Both the position numbers and the translations under genes were made by a program. From positions 371,408 through 435,407 of the forward strand of contig JBLXDU010000002.1 in NCBI GenBank assembly GCA_048263775.1: a stretch of 64,000 bases of DNA, in the 5' to 3' direction. Each line of letters opens with the position of its first letter. Position 1 is the stretch's first letter. The stretch comes from UBA1479 sp048263775. GTDB taxonomy: Bacteria > Pseudomonadota > Alphaproteobacteria > Rhodospirillales > Casp-alpha2. The notes beneath the pieces were generated by a model, which ran no database searches, was not told the DNA's origin, and saw nothing but the letters and a program-made list of their open reading frames with translations. This document shows positions 8,346 to 17,731 of the stretch, piece by piece.

Positions 8346-8377
8346 TTGTCCCTGGGGAGGATCAGATTGTATACAAT
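8346..8377 (+). promoter_or_regulatory. promoter overlapped by a GntR-type palindrome
   Basis: TTGTCC (8346-8351) and TATACA (8370-8375), 18 bases apart, form a plausible promoter for the dioxygenase gene at 8453. The -10 lies inside a perfect 12-base palindrome, ATTGTATACAAT (8366-8377), which resembles operators of GntR/FadR-family repressors. Binding there would block polymerase directly. No GntR gene is in the window. Confidence 0.5.
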
Positions 8378-8452
8378 GTGCCGCCAAGCCGCCCGAGGCC
8401 GCCCTGCCCGGAAAATACCAATGAGCGGCGGAAATTTAGGAGATAAGCAGCC

Positions 8453-9478
8453 ATGACCGAGATCCTGCGCACGCCCGTGACCGACGCCTCCGCCTGGCGC
8501 GGAACGGATTATCCCGATGCGGCGGTATGGACCCTGTCGTTGACGGTGGATCAGATCGCCGAACTGAACGCGGCCTTGGGCGTGGTCAAGGCTGCGGGCG
8601 GGACACTCGGTTTCGCGCGCGAGGATTTTCCCCTGCCGACCTTGGGTCCGGTGTTGGACGAGGTGTCCGACGAAATCCAATATGGTCGGGGGTTCCAGGT
8701 GATCCGTGGGCTCGACCCCCAGCGCTATGAATTGGACGACCTGAAGATGGTCCTGTGGGGAATCGGCCAGTACCTGGGCATCGGCATCGTTCAGAACAAA
8801 CAGGGCGAGCTGATCGGCCAGGTCATGGATCACGGTGACAAGTTCGAGGGCAAGGACCCCTATCTGTCCGGCGTGCGGTTCTACCGCACCTCGCTGGACC
8901 TGCCGCCCCATACGGACAGTTGCGACGTGGTCGGCCTGATGTGCGTGCGCCGGGCCAAGACGGGGGGCGAAAGCTCCGTTGTCTCGGCTACGGCGATCTA
9001 CAACGAAATCCTCAAGACCCGCCCGGACCTGATCGACCCCTTGTGCGGCGGCTTCCATGTCGATCTGGCGTCCAAGACCGGCAACATGACGGAAGTCACC
9101 CAGCAGCGGATCCCCGTGTTCGCCTATTACGAGGGTGCCCTGGCCTGCCGGTACAACAAGCGCCAGCTTGAGCTTGGCGCCGAAAAATCAGGCCATCCCC
9201 TGACGCCCCTGCAGCAGGAAGCCATCGATTATTTCCGCGAACTGTCGATCCGCCCCGACCTGCGCCTGGACATGATGCTGGAACCGGGGGATTTCCAGAT
9301 TCTCAACAACCGCACGACGCTGCATTCCCGCCAGGAATTCCAGGACCATGCCGAGGCCGACCAGAAACGCCTGATGCTGCGCATCTGGATGATCACCCCG
9401 GAAGGCCGCCCGGTGGCACCGGAAATGCTGAACCTGCTCAACACCGGCCCGCGGGGCGGCGTCGCGGCCCAGCAATAA
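8453..9478 (+). CDS. TauD/TfdA-family Fe(II)/2-oxoglutarate dioxygenase
   Basis: A 341-residue member of the TauD/TfdA superfamily. The iron ligands HxD are in LPPHTDSCDV, the distal histidine in TTLHSRQEF and the 2-oxoglutarate-binding arginine in RLMLRIWM. Such enzymes hydroxylate or cleave small organic acids, sulfonates or amines using O2. The substrate is not evident. The PrpD-family gene follows after 31 bases on the same strand, so the two probably act on one compound. Transcription probably starts from the palindrome-overlapped promoter about 75 bases upstream; GGAG precedes the start by 12 bases. Confidence 0.88.
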   Translation: MTEILRTPVTDASAWRGTDYPDAAVWTLSLTVDQIAELNAALGVVKAAGGTLGFAREDFPLPTLGPVLDEVSDEIQYGRGFQVIRGLDPQRYELDDLKMVLWGIGQYLGIGIVQNKQGELIGQVMDHGDKFEGKDPYLSGVRFYRTSLDLPPHTDSCDVVGLMCVRRAKTGGESSVVSATAIYNEILKTRPDLIDPLCGGFHVDLASKTGNMTEVTQQRIPVFAYYEGALACRYNKRQLELGAEKSGHPLTPLQQEAIDYFRELSIRPDLRLDMMLEPGDFQILNNRTTLHSRQEFQDHAEADQKRLMLRIWMITPEGRPVAPEMLNLLNTGPRGGVAAQQ

Positions 9479-9509
9479 GGGCACGCACCAAGTGAAGGAT
9501 GGAGACGTG

Positions 9510-10925
9510 ATGAAGGACGCCGACAAGGCGGCGCCGGGGGCGACCGCGATTTTGGCGGATTTCGCTGCCGGACTGACGTTCGAGGATCTGCCGAAGGAAG
9601 TCGTCGAACATCTGAAGCTGGCGGTGCTTGATGGCCTCGCCTGCTGCCTGCATGGCGCCACCCTGCCGTGGACGCGCATGGTCGCCGACCTGGTCGACCA
9701 CGACGGCGGCACGCCCGAGGCGTCTTTGATCGGCATGCTGCGCATGGTGCCCGTGGCCAACGCCGTTCTGGTCAATGCCACGGCGGGCCACGCGTTCGAG
9801 ATGGATGACATCCACCGCGATGCCATCACCCATCCCAATTCCATCGCCGTGCCGGTGGCGCTCAACATGGGCGAACGCCTGTTGGGCACGCGCCGCGCCG
9901 GGGTTCCGGGGGCGCTGGTCCTGACGGCCATGGCCGCGGGCTACGAAGTCGCCTGCCGGGTCGGCGCGGCCGCGGGGACGGACCTTCTGTTGCGCGGCTT
10001 CCACCCCCAGGGCACGGTCGGCCCGCTGGTCGCCGCCGCCACGGCGGCGCGCATGATGGGCCTGGACGCGGCCGCGACGGCCAATGCGCTGGGTATCGCG
10101 GGCTCCCTCGGTGCCGGGCTGATGGCGGCCCAGGAAGGGGCTATGGTCAAACGCCTGCATTCGGGCCGCGCGGCCGAGGCCGGGGTCCGCGGCGCCGAAC
10201 TGGCGGCCAAGGGCTTCACCGGCATCTCCGACATGGTCGAGGCCGAATACGGTGGGTTCCTTGCCGCCTTCGCCGGCAAGATCAACATCGATCGCGCCGT
10301 GCAGGGCCTGATGCCCGGCCAGGACATGCAATGGGAAGTGCTGCGCACGGGGTTCAAACCCCACGCCATGGTGACCAGCATCCACGGCGCCCTTGATGCG
10401 TTGCGCGCCGTGATGACGGATAACAATCTTGCCGCCGCCGACATCGCCCGCATCACGGCATATGTCAGCCATCCGACCTATGTCCATTGCGCCTGGCCCT
10501 ACAAGGCCCAGGGCATCACGGCGGCGCAGATGAACCTGTATTACGGGCTTGCCATGATTGCCTTGGACGGCGAGGCCTTCACTGCCCAATTCACCGAGGA
10601 CCGCATCAAGGCGCCCGAGGTGCTTAAGTTCATCGACCGCATCGCTGCCGAGGTCGATCCCGCGATCGAGGCCGAGGGTCCAAAGGCCCGGCACATGGCG
10701 CGGGTCACGGTTGTGACCACGGATGGGCGGACGCTGTCCCATACGGAGCGCAACCGCCGGGGCAGCCCGGAGAACCCCGTTTCGGCGGCGGACCTGGACC
10801 GCAAGTACGATGCGCTCGCGATACCGGTCCTGGGCGAAACCAAAGCCGCCAAGGTGAAGGATTTCGTGGCGGGCCTGGACACCGTCGAGGATATCCGCCC
10901 GTTGATGAATTTGCTGACGGCCTGA
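9510..10925 (+). CDS. MmgE/PrpD family protein
   Basis: A 471-residue protein of the MmgE/PrpD superfamily, whose known members include 2-methylcitrate dehydratase and iminodisuccinate epimerase. Family features are the N-terminal helical domain (LKLAVLDGLACCLHG), the ATAGHAFEMDDIH motif and the C-terminal part with GFKPHAMVTSIHGALDAL. There is no citrate-cycle partner nearby, so methylcitrate chemistry is not supported; the neighbour is a 2-oxoglutarate dioxygenase. ATG at 9510 is preferred because GGAG lies 6 bases upstream; a GTG 18 bases earlier is possible. Confidence 0.85.
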   Translation: MKDADKAAPGATAILADFAAGLTFEDLPKEVVEHLKLAVLDGLACCLHGATLPWTRMVADLVDHDGGTPEASLIGMLRMVPVANAVLVNATAGHAFEMDDIHRDAITHPNSIAVPVALNMGERLLGTRRAGVPGALVLTAMAAGYEVACRVGAAAGTDLLLRGFHPQGTVGPLVAAATAARMMGLDAAATANALGIAGSLGAGLMAAQEGAMVKRLHSGRAAEAGVRGAELAAKGFTGISDMVEAEYGGFLAAFAGKINIDRAVQGLMPGQDMQWEVLRTGFKPHAMVTSIHGALDALRAVMTDNNLAAADIARITAYVSHPTYVHCAWPYKAQGITAAQMNLYYGLAMIALDGEAFTAQFTEDRIKAPEVLKFIDRIAAEVDPAIEAEGPKARHMARVTVVTTDGRTLSHTERNRRGSPENPVSAADLDRKYDALAIPVLGETKAAKVKDFVAGLDTVEDIRPLMNLLTA

Positions 10926-11012
10926 CCGCCGCGCGGTGGCGGCACGGGACAGTTTGGTGTAGAATCACCTGTGCTTGTCGGGGGATCGGCCATTCAAATG
11001 GGGACCCAGGCC

Positions 11013-11333
11013 ATGCCACAGGAACGCCGCGCCGCGCGCCGGTTCGATATCACGGAACTGATCTTTGTCTCCTCTTCTAGGGAAACGAGGACAGGACTGT
11101 TACGCGACATTTCCCGGCAGGGTGCTCAGGTCGAATTTTCCGATATCCTGGGCCGGACCCAACACGCCTTTGCCGCGGGCGATGCGGTCAATCTTCGGGT
11201 CGACGGGTTGGGCGAATTGCCCGGCGTCATCTCGCGCCTGACGGGCAAGGGCGTTGCCATCGAATTTCGTATCGACGGCGAACGGCAGGAAATGCTGCGG
11301 GCGGAAATCCAGGAAGCCTTCGACGCGGCTTGA
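11013..11333 (+). CDS. PilZ-domain protein, candidate cyclic-di-GMP receptor
   Basis: A 106-residue single-domain protein. It starts with the arginine-rich ERRAARRF segment (PilZ RxxxR motif) and has DISRQGAQVEF, matching the (D/N)xSxxG motif, so both halves of the cyclic-di-GMP site are present. The start is uncertain: ATG at 11013 has GGGGA 7 bases upstream, and in-frame ATG at 10998 or GTG at 10971 would add 5 or 14 residues. It ends 3 bases from the converging trkH stop. Its effector target is unknown. Confidence 0.8.
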   Translation: MPQERRAARRFDITELIFVSSSRETRTGLLRDISRQGAQVEFSDILGRTQHAFAAGDAVNLRVDGLGELPGVISRLTGKGVAIEFRIDGERQEMLRAEIQEAFDAA

Positions 11334-11336
11334 AAC

Positions 11337-12782
11337 TCAGTACCGCCAGAAATCCCGGTCGAACATCACCAGCAGGGCGAGCACCTCAAGCCGCCCGGCC
11401 AGCATGGCCAGGGTCAAAATCCACTTCGCCGCGTCGGGCAGGGGCTCGAACGTGCCGGATGGGCCGATGATCGGCCCCAGGCCCGGACCGACGTTGGTGA
11501 TGGCGGTCACGGTCGCCGAATAGGCCGTCAGGATATCCAGTTCCAGGAACGATAGCGCCACCGTGAACACGGCGATGGTCGCCACGAACACGGCCAGGAA
11601 GGCGAGGATCGAATAGGGCACGTCGTCGGGCACGGGGGCGCCGTTGTAGGTAAGCGTGATCACCCGGTTCGGGCTGAACAGGCGCTTCACATGGGCGCGC
11701 ACCAGTTTGTAGAGGATCTGGTGGCGATAGATCTTGATGGCACCCGAGGTCGATCCCGAACAGCCGCCGATGTACATCAAGGCCAGAAACACCCCGACCC
11801 CGCCGGGCCCCCAGGTCGTGTAATCGTCGGTGGCGAAGCCCGTGGTGGTGACGACCGAGGTCACGTTGAACGCGGTCAGCGTCAGGGCTTCGGGAAAGGA
11901 AATGCCGCGCTCCCAGGTCATCCATCCGGCCAGGCCAATGCTGACCACGACCAGCAGGGCGATGAAGCCGTGCACCTGTTCGTCGCTGAACATCTGCTGT
12001 GGCGCCCCCCGCGCGGCCTTGATGTACAAATAGAACGGCACAGCACCAGCAGCCATGAACAGGGTGGCGATCCAGTGCAGGGCCGGGCTCTTGAAAAACC
12101 CGAAGGACGCGTCATGGGTCGAATAGCCGCCCGTCGACACGGTGGCCATGGCATGGGTCACGGCGTCGAACAGGGACATGCCGAAAATGAAGTACAGGAA
12201 AGCGCAAAGCACGGTCAGCAGGGTGTAGAAGGCCATCAGGTAGATGACCATCTGGAACGCGTTGGCGCTGAACTTCTCGCCGGTGTCCGAGCTTTCGATC
12301 TTGAACAGCTGCATGCCGCCGACGCGCATCAGCGGCAGCATGAGGATCGCCATGGCGATGATCCCGATGCCGCCCAGCCATTGCAGGATCGCCCGCCACA
12401 GCAGGATACCCGGCGGCAGATGATCCAGGCCGGTCAGGACGGTGGACCCCGTGGTGGTGATGCCAGACATGGATTCGAACACGGCGTCGGTCAGGCTGAT
12501 GCCCAAGCCCAGGAACGGGATCGCCGCGATGGCGGCGACCGTTACCCAGCCCAGGGCCGTGACCAGAAACGCCTGTCGCAGGTTGAGCGCGATGCCGTCC
12601 CTGGGCCAGGCGGCGATGGCCAGGCCGAAGCCGATGAAACCGGTGACCAGGGCCGCCGTGACGAACGGTTTCCAATCCTGGTCGTGGTAGATGGCATCGG
12701 TCAGGGCCGGGATGCAAAGAAGCACCGCGACAAAGCAGGACAGCAGCCCTAGAAGGTGCACGACGGGCCGAATGTTCAGCAT
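11337..12782 (-). CDS. trkH: Trk/Ktr-type potassium uptake protein TrkH
   Basis: A 481-residue polytopic inner-membrane protein with the four filter loops of the TrkH superfamily: TTTGST, VSTGGYS, TTTGFAT and TNVGPG. It imports K+ with a cytoplasmic TrkA-type NAD-binding regulator, which is not in this window. ATG at 12782 has AAGGAGG 6 bases upstream. The gene begins 49 bases after purQ on the same strand, so it may be read from the purine transcript. The longer frame upstream (to 12887) overlaps purQ and is rejected. Confidence 0.94.
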   Translation of the reverse strand: MLNIRPVVHLLGLLSCFVAVLLCIPALTDAIYHDQDWKPFVTAALVTGFIGFGLAIAAWPRDGIALNLRQAFLVTALGWVTVAAIAAIPFLGLGISLTDAVFESMSGITTTGSTVLTGLDHLPPGILLWRAILQWLGGIGIIAMAILMLPLMRVGGMQLFKIESSDTGEKFSANAFQMVIYLMAFYTLLTVLCAFLYFIFGMSLFDAVTHAMATVSTGGYSTHDASFGFFKSPALHWIATLFMAAGAVPFYLYIKAARGAPQQMFSDEQVHGFIALLVVVSIGLAGWMTWERGISFPEALTLTAFNVTSVVTTTGFATDDYTTWGPGGVGVFLALMYIGGCSGSTSGAIKIYRHQILYKLVRAHVKRLFSPNRVITLTYNGAPVPDDVPYSILAFLAVFVATIAVFTVALSFLELDILTAYSATVTAITNVGPGLGPIIGPSGTFEPLPDAAKWILTLAMLAGRLEVLALLVMFDRDFWRY

Positions 12783-12831
12783 CTCGTGACCCTCCTTTAA
12801 GGGTCGGCGGAAACGGCCGGGCCGGAGCGGC

Positions 12832-13533
12832 CTAGTGCAGGGCGGCGACCAGCCCGTCGAACAGGGGCTTGCCATCGGTGCCGCCAAGCGCGTCTTCGGC
12901 CAGGCGTTCGGGGTGCGGCATCATACCCAGCACGTTGCCGGCCTCGTTGACGATGCCGGCGATGTTGTTGCGGCTGCCGTTGGGATTGGCTTCGTCTGCA
13001 ACCTTGCCCCTGGGGTCGCAATAGCGGAAGGCGACGCGGCCTTCGCCCTCAAGACGGTCCAGGGTTGCGTCGTCGGCGAAATAATTGCCGTCGTGATGGG
13101 CGACGGGGATGCGGATCACCTGATCGGCCGTATAGCCGCCGGTAAAGGGGGTGTCCGTGTTCTCGACCTTGAGCCACACGTCCTTGCACACGAACTTCAG
13201 GTCCGCGTTGCGCATCAGCGCCCCCGGCAGCAGACCGGCCTCGGTCAGCACCTGAAAGCCGTTGCACACGCCCAGCACGGGCACACCCTTGTTGGCGCGC
13301 TCCACCACCGTGCGCATGACCGGCGAATTGGCGGCCATCGCGCCGGAGCGCAGATAGTCGCCATAGCTGAACCCGCCCGGCACGGCGATCAGGTCGACGT
13401 CGGGCAGGCCCAAATCGCGGTGCCAATGCATGATGACGTCCGTGCCCGTCACCGCTTCCAGCGCGACCTTCATGTCGCGGTCGCAGTTGGAGCCGGGAAA
13501 GACGATGACGGCGGCTTTCGTATTGGTCGGCAT
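12832..13533 (-). CDS. purQ: phosphoribosylformylglycinamidine synthase subunit PurQ
   Basis: A 233-residue class I glutamine amidotransferase. The nucleophile is Cys90 in GVCNGFQ, and the His/Glu of the triad are in MMPHPERL near the C-terminus. It releases ammonia from glutamine for PurL. The start lies 9 bases after the purS stop, so purC, purS and purQ form a tight operon. The N-terminal sequence (VIVFPGSNCDRD) is standard for the family. Confidence 0.98.
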   Translation of the reverse strand: MPTNTKAAVIVFPGSNCDRDMKVALEAVTGTDVIMHWHRDLGLPDVDLIAVPGGFSYGDYLRSGAMAANSPVMRTVVERANKGVPVLGVCNGFQVLTEAGLLPGALMRNADLKFVCKDVWLKVENTDTPFTGGYTADQVIRIPVAHHDGNYFADDATLDRLEGEGRVAFRYCDPRGKVADEANPNGSRNNIAGIVNEAGNVLGMMPHPERLAEDALGGTDGKPLFDGLVAALH

Positions 13534-13542
13534 GGCGGGGGG

Positions 13543-13788
13543 TCAGCCTTCGGCGATATCGACGGAAAAGTTCTCGATCACCGTGTTGGCCAAGAGCTTC
13601 TGGCACATGGCTTCCACGGATTCCTTGGCCTTGGCGGGGTCGGTTTCGGCCAGTTCCAGTTCGATGTACTTGCCCTGGCGCACGTCGTTGACGCCGTCAA
13701 AGCCAAGCCCGGCCAGCGAATGCTGCACGGCCTTGCCTTGCGGGTCAAGAACGCCGGATTTCAGGGTAACGTGGACGCGTGCTTTCAT
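13543..13788 (-). CDS. purS: phosphoribosylformylglycinamidine synthase subunit PurS
   Basis: An 81-residue protein with the PurS core: MKARVHVTLKSGVLDPQG at the N-terminus and the GKYIELEL strand. PurS bridges PurL and PurQ in the FGAM synthase complex. The ATG follows the purC stop after a single base (TAAgATG), so translational coupling is likely. A frame extending further upstream overlaps purC and is not real. Confidence 0.97.
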   Translation of the reverse strand: MKARVHVTLKSGVLDPQGKAVQHSLAGLGFDGVNDVRQGKYIELELAETDPAKAKESVEAMCQKLLANTVIENFSVDIAEG

Positions 13789-13789
13789 C

Positions 13790-14557
13790 TTACTGAACGG
13801 TCTCCGGTTCCTTGATGTCGACGGGGCCCGATTCCGGCAGAATGCCGAGGCGCCGGGCGACCTCCTGATAGGCCTCCGCGACATTGCCGAGGTCGCGGCG
13901 GAACCGGTCCTTGTCCATCTTTTCGTTGGTCAGAACGTCCCACAGGCGCATGGAATCGGGGCTGATCTCGTCGGCCAGCACGATGCGCATGTTTTGGTCG
14001 TTTTCCCACAGGCGGCCGAATTCCAGCTTGAAATCGACCAGTTTCAGGCCGATGCCCATGAACAGACCCGACAAATAGTCGTTAATGCGCAAGGACAGGG
14101 CCATGATTTCGTCCATGTCCTGCGGCGTCGCCCAGCCGAAGGCGGTGACATGTTCCTCGGCGATCAGGGGATCGCCCAGTTCGTCCGATTTGTAGCAGTA
14201 TTCGATGATCGAGCGCGGCAGGGCCGTGCCTTCCTCCATGCCGAAGCGCTTGGAGAACGTGCCGGCGGCGACGTTGCGCACGATGATCTCGACCGGGATG
14301 ATCTCGACCTCGCGGACCAGCTGCTCGCGCATGTTCAGGCGCCGCACGAAGTGGGTCGGCACGCCGATCTCGCCGAGGCGGAGCATCAAATACTCGGAAA
14401 TCCGGTTGTTGAGCACCCCCTTGCCGGTGATGGTGCCCTTTTTCTGGTTGTTGAAGGCGGTTGCGTCGTCCTTGAAGTACTGGACGATGGTGCCGGGTTC
14501 CGGGCCCTCGAAAAGGACCTTTGCCTTGCCTTCGTAAATCTGTCTGCGTCTTGCCAT
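13790..14557 (-). CDS. purC: SAICAR synthetase
   Basis: A 255-residue enzyme of standard length with YEGKAKVLFEGPEP near the N-terminus, the VEIIVRNVAAGTFSKR segment and the C-terminal DFKLEFGR and DEISPDSMRLWD motifs that bind ATP, CAIR and aspartate. It joins aspartate to CAIR in purine synthesis, and PurB, encoded upstream, acts next. It is the first gene of the purC-purS-purQ run. About 120 bases separate it from the NRDE gene. Confidence 0.98.
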   Translation of the reverse strand: MARRRQIYEGKAKVLFEGPEPGTIVQYFKDDATAFNNQKKGTITGKGVLNNRISEYLMLRLGEIGVPTHFVRRLNMREQLVREVEIIPVEIIVRNVAAGTFSKRFGMEEGTALPRSIIEYCYKSDELGDPLIAEEHVTAFGWATPQDMDEIMALSLRINDYLSGLFMGIGLKLVDFKLEFGRLWENDQNMRIVLADEISPDSMRLWDVLTNEKMDKDRFRRDLGNVAEAYQEVARRLGILPESGPVDIKEPETVQ

Positions 14558-14677
14558 GGGTTTGTGCCCTCGTGAAGTTCCCCTTTGTGGTCGCTCCGAA
14601 ATGGGGCGTCGCCTGCGGGGGAGGGGTTAGACGCACCATATAGCAGCGTCGGAGAGCCCGCTCAACAGAATAGGGGA

Positions 14678-15436
14678 TCAGTCGGTGATTGGCCGGAATC
14701 CGCCGGGCCGCGGCCGCTCGGGACAGAACAGCCATTGGGGTTTCAGGGCCGGATCGAAGGGTTTGGGCAGGGCGATCAGCGATGACGACACGGTTTCGAA
14801 CCCGAAATCCGTGGTGAAAGCCATGGAATCGCGCTCGCCGCCGCCCTGCCATTCCTTGAAATCCGACATCAAGGCCACCCAGGCGTCCCATCCGTCGGCT
14901 CCTTTGGCCGGGTCCGGCGGGGGGGCGGCTTCGAACAGGGGGCGGTAGTGGCCGATGCGCGCCGAGGTATCGTCGTTCAGATCATAAGCCGTGATCATCG
15001 ACAGGCCCGGGCGAATTTCCTGAACGGAAACCTTGGGATCCCGGCCGTTGCCGGAAATCCAGAAAGCACGGTTCACGTCGCCGACGATCAGGTTGAATGA
15101 CCGGTAGGCGCTGCCGTCGAGATGGGCCAAGGCTTCGGCGGCTTCGGCGGCCTCGCCGTGGCTCAGGGCTTCCAGGGGCAATTCGCCGCGCGACCGTTTG
15201 CCGGCTTCCTGGCCCAGCGATCCGTGGCGGTTCAAAACGCCGGCCACCATGCGGTCGTCGTTGACGCCCAGCCAGGTGCCGCCGGCGGTTCTGTCCCGCC
15301 CGGCGGTGACATGGGGAGCATCCGGCCAATGGCGGCCCGGCGGGTCGGAAAGCCGCTCTGCCATCTCGTCGCGGTTGGCGGCGACGATCAGTGGCCAGTC
15401 ATGGCCCGGGCGGCGTAGAATGACGAGTGTGCACAT
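14678..15436 (-). CDS. NRDE (TANGO2-like) family protein
   Basis: A 252-residue protein of the NRDE family: it starts MCTLVI, has the signature ANRDE near residue 20 and GGTWLGVN further on. A cysteine directly after the initiator methionine would be the N-terminal nucleophile if the family is an Ntn hydrolase. The eukaryotic relative TANGO2 is linked to haem or lipid handling, but no bacterial reaction is settled. It lies between purC and a divergent DUF1476 gene and may start the purC transcript. Confidence 0.85.
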   Translation of the reverse strand: MCTLVILRRPGHDWPLIVAANRDEMAERLSDPPGRHWPDAPHVTAGRDRTAGGTWLGVNDDRMVAGVLNRHGSLGQEAGKRSRGELPLEALSHGEAAEAAEALAHLDGSAYRSFNLIVGDVNRAFWISGNGRDPKVSVQEIRPGLSMITAYDLNDDTSARIGHYRPLFEAAPPPDPAKGADGWDAWVALMSDFKEWQGGGERDSMAFTTDFGFETVSSSLIALPKPFDPALKPQWLFCPERPRPGGFRPITD

Positions 15437-15487
15437 AATTGTTACATAAGGCCTGCGAACAGATTGCGCCAGCAGTTGCGCCGGATG

Positions 15488-15516
15488 TTGCGGTGACGCG
15501 CCAACCCGCGTAAATA
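15488..15516 (+). promoter_or_regulatory. candidate promoter of the zeta-subunit gene
   Basis: TTGCGG (15488-15493) and TAAATA (15511-15516) are separated by 17 bases, about 48 bases before the ATG. The match is moderate. Confidence 0.35.
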
Positions 15517-15563
15517 AGCCCAGCGAAACTCATTACTCATTGGCCAGAACGGGAGCCCAGGAC

Positions 15564-15887
15564 ATGTCTGACGCCTTCAAGGACCGGGAAAAAGGTTACG
15601 AAGCCAAGTACCAGTTGGACGAAGAACAGCGGTTCAAGGCGGAATCCCGGCGCAACAAGCTGCTGGGCCTGTGGCTGGCCGAGGCTTTCGGGCTGAAGGG
15701 CTCCGACGCCGACGCCTATGCCCGCGAAGTGGTTCTGGCCGATCTGGACGAGCCCGGCGTCGACGATGTGGTGCGCAAGGTCATGGGCGATATCGAAACG
15801 CGCGGCCTCGCGATCACCGAAGACCAGATCCGGCGCAAGCTCGAAGACCTGCTGCACACCGCGGCCGAGCAGATCAAAAGCGAATAA
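15564..15887 (+). CDS. DUF1476 protein, F1-ATPase inhibitor zeta subunit
   Basis: A 107-residue alphaproteobacterial protein matching the zeta subunit first described in Paracoccus, which inserts its N-terminus into F1 and blocks ATP hydrolysis. The start MSDAFKDREKGYEAKYQLDEE is typical, followed by a helical domain with AKxxLLGLWLAE-like and ITEDQIRRKLEDL segments. ATG at 15564 is preferred over a TTG-type opening 24 bases earlier because the family starts here and GGGAG precedes it by about 10 bases. It is divergent from the NRDE gene and converges on the small gene at 15910. Confidence 0.92.
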   Translation: MSDAFKDREKGYEAKYQLDEEQRFKAESRRNKLLGLWLAEAFGLKGSDADAYAREVVLADLDEPGVDDVVRKVMGDIETRGLAITEDQIRRKLEDLLHTAAEQIKSE

Positions 15888-15909
15888 TTTCCTCACGGTT
15901 TTTGCCGGG

Positions 15910-16188
15910 CTATCGGCCGTCGCCTTTTAGGTGACGGTGCACCAGTTCCGCGTCCGCCGCGCCCCGCGACGGCAGGTTCAGGCTGCTTGAATGCCCGAAG
16001 CAGCGGATCCGTCCGTCCGCCGCCATTTCGACGAACCCCGCCGATACGGGTTTGAGCGGGCGCAGTTCGCCCGCCACCCAGCTATGGGTGAATTCATGGG
16101 GGAACAGCACGGGAGCCTCGCCCCGCGCCGACGTGAACACGATGTATTTCATGGGAAAGCCGGGCAGAGGAGTTGGCTGGTCCGGCAT
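15910..16188 (-). CDS. small hypothetical protein downstream of purB
   Basis: A 92-residue frame starting 15 bases after the purB stop, in the same direction. It has no membrane segment or recognised motif apart from a FPHEFTHSW segment and a GRIRCFGHSSSL strand pair that suggest a small beta-rich protein. Codon use is like its neighbours. The start could also be the internal Met at 16152 (MKYIVFTSARGEAP). The coupling to purB suggests it is translated. I do not recognise its family. Confidence 0.6.
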   Translation of the reverse strand: MPDQPTPLPGFPMKYIVFTSARGEAPVLFPHEFTHSWVAGELRPLKPVSAGFVEMAADGRIRCFGHSSSLNLPSRGAADAELVHRHLKGDGR

Positions 16189-16203
16189 TCCGCGTCATCC
16201 GCT

Positions 16204-17595
<1,392 letters not shown>

Positions 17596-17618
17596 GGAAA
17601 CTCCGTTTCAGGCGGGAA

Positions 17619-17646
17619 ATTATAGTCTGGACGGCGGCGCGGACAA
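17619..17646 (-). promoter_or_regulatory. purB promoter
   Basis: On the minus strand TTGTCC (17646-17641) and a perfect TATAAT (17624-17619) are 16 bases apart, and the -10 lies about 24 bases before the purB ATG. I see no obvious purine-repressor operator overlapping it. Confidence 0.55.
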
Positions 17647-17731
17647 GCGGACATGCCAGACTGGGGCGGATTTGAAAAGACCCGACCGTTGATTTCCCCG
17701 AATTTACGGCATTCCGGGATATATTCAGGCC

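Noticed and set aside
9481..10925. Methylcitrate cycle role for the MmgE/PrpD gene
   Set aside because: No PrpB or PrpC partner lies nearby; the neighbour is a dioxygenase.
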